Shown here in pieces: positions 57,472 through 64,000 of a stretch of DNA of 64,000 bases (position 1 is its first letter; every line of letters begins with the position of its first letter). The stretch is from Diphasiastrum complanatum (lineage: Eukaryota; Streptophyta; Lycopodiopsida; Lycopodiales; Lycopodiaceae): the NCBI GenBank assembly GCA_029204225.1, contig MU832127.1, forward strand, positions 1-64,000, read 5' to 3'. The notes under the pieces are model-generated. The model was given only the letters and a program-made list of their open reading frames with translations. It had not been told where the DNA came from and did no database searches. A program made the translations under genes and the position numbers.

Positions 57472-58206
57472 CTAGAAGCAAATAGAAAGCACAATAAAAA
57501 AAGCATTAGCAAGTAGTGAATAGCAAATGAGGATGCTTCTCTCCAAAGTTTGGTAGAGTTTTCTCCTTCTCACGATACGGTCATGGTTGTTAGGTTTGAT
57601 AGAGATTGTTAGCTCATGGATGAGGAAAGTATGCCAATCATATGGCACTACTGTGGGGCCAATAATTCCCAAGAAGGACTCCACAATTTGACTGAGCAGC
57701 TTGGATTGGATGCGATCCTTGCGAAATGTTGAAACAACCAGAAAGTTGTTCAACAGATGTGCAGCCGCCTGGGTCCGTAATAGCCTCTATCATGTACCCG
57801 TTGTTAGTCTGGATCGAAATCTCAGGTGCAGTCTGTGCTACGAAAGGTTTTATCAGGCCCTTGGCCTGACGATGAGAGATAGGTTGGTGATCACCGGACA
57901 CTATGCCTACGGTGACCATGGAATCTATGTTGATCCATATCTTGTATGTGGACCTTGGTATACGATGTGGAAACGCAACTTCGACGCATCCCAAGTGGCG
58001 TAAGCATCTAAGGCGAGACCCATATTAATGTCAGAACTGAAAAGTGGTGGGTAAAAACCCATTGCTTCAAGAAGAGGTCCAGCCGTCTGAAGCCATGGTC
58101 TAATCAAGGCATCAGAAGGCAGTGGCCAAATCTGAGCGGTGGATAGCACATCGTGGGTGATGATCTGCTTGGTGTCAGTGTCGTCAGAAGATGAAGAAGA
58201 GGCCAT
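57472..58206 (-). pseudogene. Unassigned decayed gene with its own TATA promoter
   Basis: On the minus strand ATG 58206 begins MASSSSSDDTDTKQI and stays open for 93 codons. The same frame, interrupted by about eight stops, resumes with NNFLVVSTFRKDRIQSK and VESFLGIIGPTVVPYDW. The TATA box and pyrimidine-rich leader upstream look like a genuine promoter. I do not recognise the protein; the context suggests a retroelement gag-like product. Cross-frame and plus-strand readings in the same place (57701-58003) are also open, which lowers certainty. Confidence 0.4.
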
Positions 58207-58468
58207 GTTAGCAATGGTAGTTAGAGTCTATTAACAAGGAAAAAGTTGAAAAAAATGACGAAAACGGTGGAAACAGTGAAAAAGCTTGAAAAAATGAAAA
58301 ACAGTGGAAATCTGAATGATTGCAACAATGGTTCTGAGCGTAGATTTGGATTCAGAGAGTGCAAATGATGGCTGGTAGTAAATTTGGGAGCAATCGGAGA
58401 ACTTGGAAATTTCAATTGAAAATTGGGTAGAGCTTCACTAGTAAATGTGACAATTGACTCGAATTTTG

Positions 58469-58480
58469 CCCTTATATAGC
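58469..58480 (-). promoter_or_regulatory. TATA box
   Basis: GCTATATAAGGG on the minus strand, about 265 bp before the ATG at 58206. Confidence 0.55.
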
Positions 58481-58579
58481 AGAAATTAGAATGCATATTA
58501 GGTGAATTGCACTTTTCCCAACTCAGTTCCAACCAAATTTTTGCAGGGTCCCTCTTCACATAATTCTAAGACCTCAGAG

Positions 58580-58880
58580 AAGTCTGCGAGAGTTCAGAAG
58601 GTGATTTGATTGTCCTGAGAAGGTTCTGCGAGGGGTCAGACAGTCTGCGAGGGTTCAATGCTCGCAGAAAGTGATCTCTCACACAACTTACTCCAGACAT
58701 TGGATTTTCAAGATTAGACCTAGTAGGCAAACCTATTCCATTGCTGTGATTTCATTTATGCCCCTTGCAAGGGTTGGTTTGTTGATCTTGATGCTCTGCA
58801 AAGGTTCTGAAAATTTTGCTTCTATGAACTCTCGCACACACTCAAAATTGATGATTTTTCCATTAGTAACTCTCGCAGAG
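58580..58880. repeat. Repeated CTCGCAGA octamers upstream of the TATA box
   Basis: CTCGCAGA or its complement occurs at 58583, 58625, 58644, 58661 and 58872, with weaker versions between. All lie 100-400 bp upstream of the TATA box. Confidence 0.7.
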
Positions 58881-58989
58881 ACTTTCATAGATGCATCTGA
58901 GTCAGATCTTGTGACTGTCAAAGTTTCAAGAGCTAACTCCCAAGGGATCTCCAAAAATCATGAAAAAAGTGCTCTTTTGAGTGTTTTTC

Positions 58990-59303
58990 GATGAGATCTC
59001 GAGATTCTCTAATCCTTAACTCCTATAAACTGGTATTCCATTGCATCCAAGTTCGATCTGACTATAGATAGTTCTCTGGAAGTTCTGATAGAATATTGGT
59101 AGCTGATAAATCAGTCAATCTGACGATCTACTTCCCCGTTGATCCTTTTGGGATCTAGATCTTATTTAGATCTGGCCGGATGTTGTCAAAACTTTTTAGA
59201 TCTTGTTGGATCTTGATGGATCTGGCTTGATTTCCCTAGATATGGCTATGAAGGCTTTGCAGATGAACTTCTTGTGACATTTCATCACCATCTTGGATCT
59301 GTT
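58990..59303. other. Post-pol region of the gypsy element
   Basis: Repeated AGATCTNNNNGGATCT-like segments (59150-59240). Possibly part of an LTR; no boundary is resolved. Confidence 0.3.
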
Positions 59304-61205
59304 TCACTGAGGTGGCCAATACTTGTGTAAACGGCTACCATTGATGGGCGTGTCGAAAGGTGTCCCATCTAGTTTCTCCAGGTTCACGGCTCCATGATTG
59401 AGAATCTCTTTGATTCGATATGGGCCTTCGCATGTGAACTTCAATTTTTTCTTGATCACCTTGGTCTTATACATGAGGACTAGGTCTCCGGATTGAAGAT
59501 CTTTCTTCTGCAACCGGTGATCATGCCATGCTTTGTGTCGTTCTTTCTCAGCTGCCAATGCATGTACAACTAGTAAGCGTGTTTCACAGAGTTTATGCAA
59601 TGCTTCATGGCATAATTGTAGAGTTCTGGATTCATAAAGGCATTGCATTGTGGCGATCCTTAATGACGGTACCAAAAACTCTACTGGCATTACAACATCC
59701 TGACCATAGACCAGTTGAAATGGGGTACGATTAGTGCTCCCCTTATATGTTGTCATGAATGCCCACAGAGCAGCATGCAATTTGTGTTCCCAATCAAATC
59801 TGCTAGCTTCAACTGTTTTCGTGATTACGCTACACATGATCTTATTGGATGATTCTGCTTGCCCATCATCGCGAGGATAATAAGGCGTAGTGGTTCTATG
59901 GATCACGAAGAATTTCTCCAACATGACCTTGATGGTCTCATTGACGAAATGACTTCCGTGACCGCTGACATGATCCATCGGGCATCCAAAGCACACAATG
60001 ATATTTTCATACATGAACTTGGCAATTGCTCGAGCATCAGCTGTTCGCACTACCTTGGATTCAACCCACTTGGTGAGGTAGTCTGTGGCCACGATAATGT
60101 ATCGGGCCTGTGTACTTCTTGCAGCCGGGTGAATTGGACCAATATAATCCAAACTGGTGGGTGTAGAAGGTCATAATTCAGCCTTGTCGGCCTCCTAGCT
60201 CTTTGGCACACATCGCATTTCTTCAAGTATTCATCCATATCTTTATGAATCGCTGATCACCAGCATCCTGATTGCATGATCTTGCGAACTAGAATGTCGG
60301 ATGCAAAATGCCTTCCTGTGAAATTGAAATAATCTTGGTGGCCTCGTGTGGAAGAATACACCTTCAAAGAATACCATCTGGTCCCCTTCAATAAACTGGC
60401 CGACAATCAACTGGTAAGGTCTAGCCTTTAGGATCAACTTCCGCTGTTCCACCTTAGGTAGTGCTTTATCTGGTTGGCCCCGCATTAGATACTTAACTAT
60501 ATCGGCGGCCCACTCAGGTACAGTGTCAATATAAAATAAGACAGCATCAAGTAGTTCATCATCAGGTTGGAAAGTTGTTTCCTTCGCCTTGATTCACGAC
60601 AAGTGATTCGCCATGTAATGTTGTTTTCCCCTGCGAACCACTATCCTAAAATCAAACTCCAACAATAGAAGTAACCATCGAGTGATTCTTCCTGTGTTGC
60701 ATGTTTTGCTAACAAGATAGAGCAAGGGCTGATGGTCCGTATAAAAAGCAAAGTGTGTGGCCATCAAATAATGTCGAAACTTCTTAACCGCATAGATCAT
60801 TGCCAATGTCTCTCGTTCTGTTGTAGAATAATTTACTTCTGAATCACTGAGTTGACGGCTTGCAAATCGAATTGGAAAATCATTTTTGTGTTCTCCTAGC
60901 TGGGTTAAGACAACTCCTACTACATACTTCGATGCATCCATATGCACATAAAACTCGATGGACCAATTGGGTGGACGTAATATTGGCGCTGAGACCAATG
61001 CATCTTTAAGCTTCTGAAAAGCCTTTAGGGCTTCCTCAGTCCAATTTGGTTCGGTGAGTTTATAGATTGGTCGTGCTAACTCTGCAAAGTCTAAAATGAA
61101 AATCCTGTAGTAGTTAGCATGACCCATGAAGATGTAGACCTCGCGGATTGTTCATGGTGGTGGTAGATCGACAATGATCTTGATCTTTGATATGTCTGTA
61201 GCGAT
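59304..61205 (-). pseudogene. Ty3/gypsy pol fragment (RT end, RNase H, integrase), inactive
   Basis: On the minus strand the copy starts in the last part of reverse transcriptase (KIKIIVDLPPP, then MGHANYYRIF). It continues through RNase H (VHMDASKYVVGVVL, TERETLAMIYAVKKFRHYL, FYTDHQPL) and a broken linker. The integrase zinc region follows (CDVCQRARRPT), then the core from 60152. The first Asp (MDYIGPIHP) and the Glu (DDGQAESSNK) remain, but the second catalytic Asp is Gly (VSGHGSHF). A chromoviral chromodomain is not seen after SRLHKYWPP. The right edge is cut by the non-coding element at 61224. Confidence 0.9.
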
Positions 61206-61223
61206 CCCATGTCTTGATACTAT

Positions 61224-64000
61224 ATATGACGTGGCATAACTAACAGCTTGATTTACTGGAGTACCGTATATCCAAGACTAGGGGTATACTGAATCCTACT
61301 TATTGGCCATGGACATAACATTCTTCCCTCCTTAAACTGCTTCTATCTTTAGAAGCTCTCTAAAGAGGAAAAAATTACAGTTCCTTTAGCTTTCAATATT
61401 AACTGAGAAAATCATTATCCTTAGTCAAACTTTCACATCAAACAAGTACTCAAAGATAATCCTAGTTTCAAAAATGATAATCTCTACACTGGAGTACAAC
61501 TCAGGTCTGATAAATTTTTCCATTTGGGTTACATTCATCACAAGTTAGTAACATCACCTTCATGTAAAGCACTTACACGAAACATTGGGTGAAATTAGCT
61601 AACTTAAGAGATTAAAATTAAAGAAATAACATAACAATTATAATTACAGTCTGAAATTATCCACAACTTTGACTAATAATTCATAAGCTTTCAAGTACAA
61701 ATATCCTTGGAATCCAAATTCTAAGATATAAAAATTCATTCAATTAGAATCTCTAGGAGAATCATTAAGATATAGAATGATTAAAACTCAACTATGAGTA
61801 TCCCAGATACTCTTTTGAGTTAAATGCTCTTGTTTTCTAGCACCAAATACAAGAAAATAACATTCATTCATCTTAATAGACTTGTCTGTCTCCTATGATA
61901 ACTGGGATTCCAATTCAAATGAAGAACTGTACTCAAGCATCGGCAGACCATAAACTGTAGTAGAATAACATCCACTAGATAAATTAAATTCTCCACAAAT
62001 AAGATAACTTATCTTGTGAGAATATCTGAGATCCATAGGTTCTCAATAATACTGGAGTAAAGAGATTTAAAACACTGATTTGAATTCTTACTCAAATAAG
62101 AATTAATCATCACACTTAAGAATCATTACAATTCTTTATAATCCTCTGACAATAATTAGGTATCTATTTATGATCCGTCAATCATAAATATTTAGATTCG
62201 TATGATTCGTCAATCATAATTTCTTGGAATCAAAATCATACTTGATCATTTACAGGATACTGGAGTATATGTCCAACATAACTAAAACAAAGTAAGAGTC
62301 ATTCCAAAAATCTTTCTATTAAAAAAATATTGGAAGGAATACTTCCTAAACATGATTCTCTAACTGAAGTGCAAGATTCAGATTCTAAAAACAACTGGTA
62401 ATTAAAGACTGAATGCATACCAAAATGACAATCATCTTCAACTACAAAAATGTGAAGGATTTCAGATCATTCAAGATCCAATCCATGTCCCAAATCTTTG
62501 GTTACAATAAGGAGCAAACCAACAATCCTGCCAATGTAGAAAAATCAGCATCTACATACAAAATGAGATGCAAACTCTAAGAGATATTGATCAAACATGA
62601 ACCAAAACATAAAATATGTTTGTTGTCCATACAATTACAGTACCCTACTGTATTTCACATGTGTGGAACCGAAAATAGCAATAAATGATCATTCTACACA
62701 TAGAATTGCAAGATAACACCAAGATAGTGCACCAATGAGTAGTAGAACCCAAAGAGAACCATATATAATGATGAAATGAGAGAGAGAAGAGAGAAGATGT
62801 GTCTCTCCACGAGTTACATCCTTTTATAGAGTTTCCAAACCCTATTTGGCCACTTGGCTTTCCCTCCAAAATGTAAACCCTACTATTTTTGGGTCTAGAT
62901 TCAATGTACCCAAAGTTCAAATTTGAATCTCTCTCAAACTCGACTACCAACTTTCCCACACTTTCAAAAAGTGTTTATTGAATGTATTTTAAACTAATAT
63001 AACTTCAAAAAGTTTATCTCTAAGTCTAAAATGAGTTTTGGCCTCTTATTGACAATTAACCAAAATATGAATAAACTAGACTCTAGTTGAAATCTCTCAC
63101 AAAAAACTTTAGATTACAATCCAGAATCACATCTAGATACCCAAAGTCCTGCTGAATATCAATTCAGTTGTTATTCTTGGATTCATTATGATTCGTTATC
63201 CATTTGAGCTCTCTGGGATGCAATCACTAATGAGCTGAGTCTATTCCTTAACTAAGGAATACTCTATTCAAGAATATTGTATATCCAATGCACATAATTT
63301 CAACTGATGAATCCAGATGATTCACTAATCATGCGTCTTACAAGCAATATGATTAAAAAACCATCAATTCCCTGTGAATCCACATCACACTGATCGTTTT
63401 ACCAATTAACTTCATCCTGGAGTAATCAACTACTCAAGTTAATTGCCAATGATTCAGAAATCTCAAATGTCTAGGTGAAGAATTCAATTATACTAGTATA
63501 ACACCACATTTAGATCCTTACCCAAATTTTTTATAATCTTCTTTACAAAGATTTGTTAACTCCACAAGTATCTGTCAAAACAATACTTGATCATATGCTT
63601 ATGTTCACTGACTAGGTTAAGTGCACCAAATAACTCTAGTAACCAGGAATACACAATAGATTCATACAAGATTAATCGTGCACATATGTGAATAATCTCA
63701 CTATGACCCAGTACATAAACACATTTTTATCTGGCAGATTCCTCCAGAACCCACATATGTTACTCACATATCTCACTGAGATCTTGTAACTCAGCTACAA
63801 AATATTTTCTATTCCTTGTGAGTAAATAACATGTCCGAGAAATCTCTGAGACAAATAAAATTCACTCTCAGCAGTTTTCCAATCCCACTTACCTCTATTT
63901 ACATAATTTCTCCCATTGATTAACCCCTCTCTGATCCTAGTACTTAACTAAGATTAGGTTGATCCAATACAGAATTCTCAGACTTAAATTCTGATCAAAC
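61224..64000 (-). mobile_element. Non-coding LTR-type element, copy 2 (runs off the window)
   Basis: Collinear with 9690 to about 11800 of copy 1 from TATGACGTGGCATAAC onward. It includes about 95 bp of LTR, the polypurine tract and the internal region. Identity is high by eye, with small indels. It abuts the gypsy fragment at 61205-61224 and is itself split by a solo LTR. Confidence 0.8.
62451..63101. mobile_element. Solo LTR with 5-bp target duplication
   Basis: A 651-bp insert starts TGTGA and ends TCACA (perfect 5-bp inverted ends) and is flanked by AAAAA on both sides (62446-62450, 63102-63106). Copy 1 of the host repeat shows the empty site as CACAAAAACTTTAG. Its interior matches 6396-6664. 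Confidence 0.88.

Overview
The window reads as nuclear DNA of a vascular land plant: AT-rich, crowded with broken Ty1/copia and Ty3/gypsy retrotransposons, long CT/GA microsatellites, a CACTA (En/Spm-like) DNA transposon, a Helitron end, tRNA-derived SINE-like units and a few spliced host-type genes. The best-supported host gene is a plant-type metallothionein on the minus strand (three exons, 37896-39438) whose C-terminal cysteine pattern is that of plant metallothioneins. Its N-terminal pattern does not fit the usual angiosperm types exactly, so a fern or another early-diverging vascular plant is possible. That is inference; the species cannot be fixed from this sequence.

Layout. 1-3.2 kb: a CT-rich leader and an unrecognised gene encoding about eight 36-residue repeats, each carrying an LxxLL core, with one frame break near 1930. 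3.2-18.3 kb: an island bounded by two inverted arms of 1.3-1.6 kb. Inside it are a SWIM zinc-finger fragment, copia fragments, a spliced but damaged Ulp1/C48-like peptidase gene, one copy of a non-coding LTR-type element and one copy of a 1.9-kb repeat. 18.3-25.8 kb: a CACTA element read on the minus strand. It has a subterminal repeat cluster, a seven-exon accessory gene with all introns in phase 0, and a tnp2-type transposase. 26-30 kb: an F-box fragment, a tRNA-like unit with 14-bp target duplications, a decayed satellite and the second copy of the 1.9-kb repeat. 31-35.5 kb: a mosaic of gypsy and copia pieces, a GC-rich hairpin-bounded block and a Helitron 3' terminus.

36-43 kb: mostly AT-rich sequence around the metallothionein gene. 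Intron 1 of that gene holds a minisatellite, and its promoter side holds a TATA-like box, a G-box and a 53-bp tandem repeat. 43.1-46.9 kb: a copia element with nearly identical LTRs but no gag or primer-binding site. 47.7-50.2 kb: another non-coding LTR-type element. 51.5-55.2 kb: a possible terminal exon and a copia element with a primer-binding site. 55.2-61.2 kb: decayed gypsy pieces, including RNase H and integrase domains, and an unassigned decayed gene behind a TATA box. 61.2-64 kb: another copy of the non-coding element, interrupted by a solo LTR with a 5-bp target duplication.

Most genes here are unrelated neighbours brought together by transposition. The exception is the CACTA pair: transposase and downstream multi-exon accessory gene lie in the order known from En/Spm (TNPD then TNPA) and probably work together.
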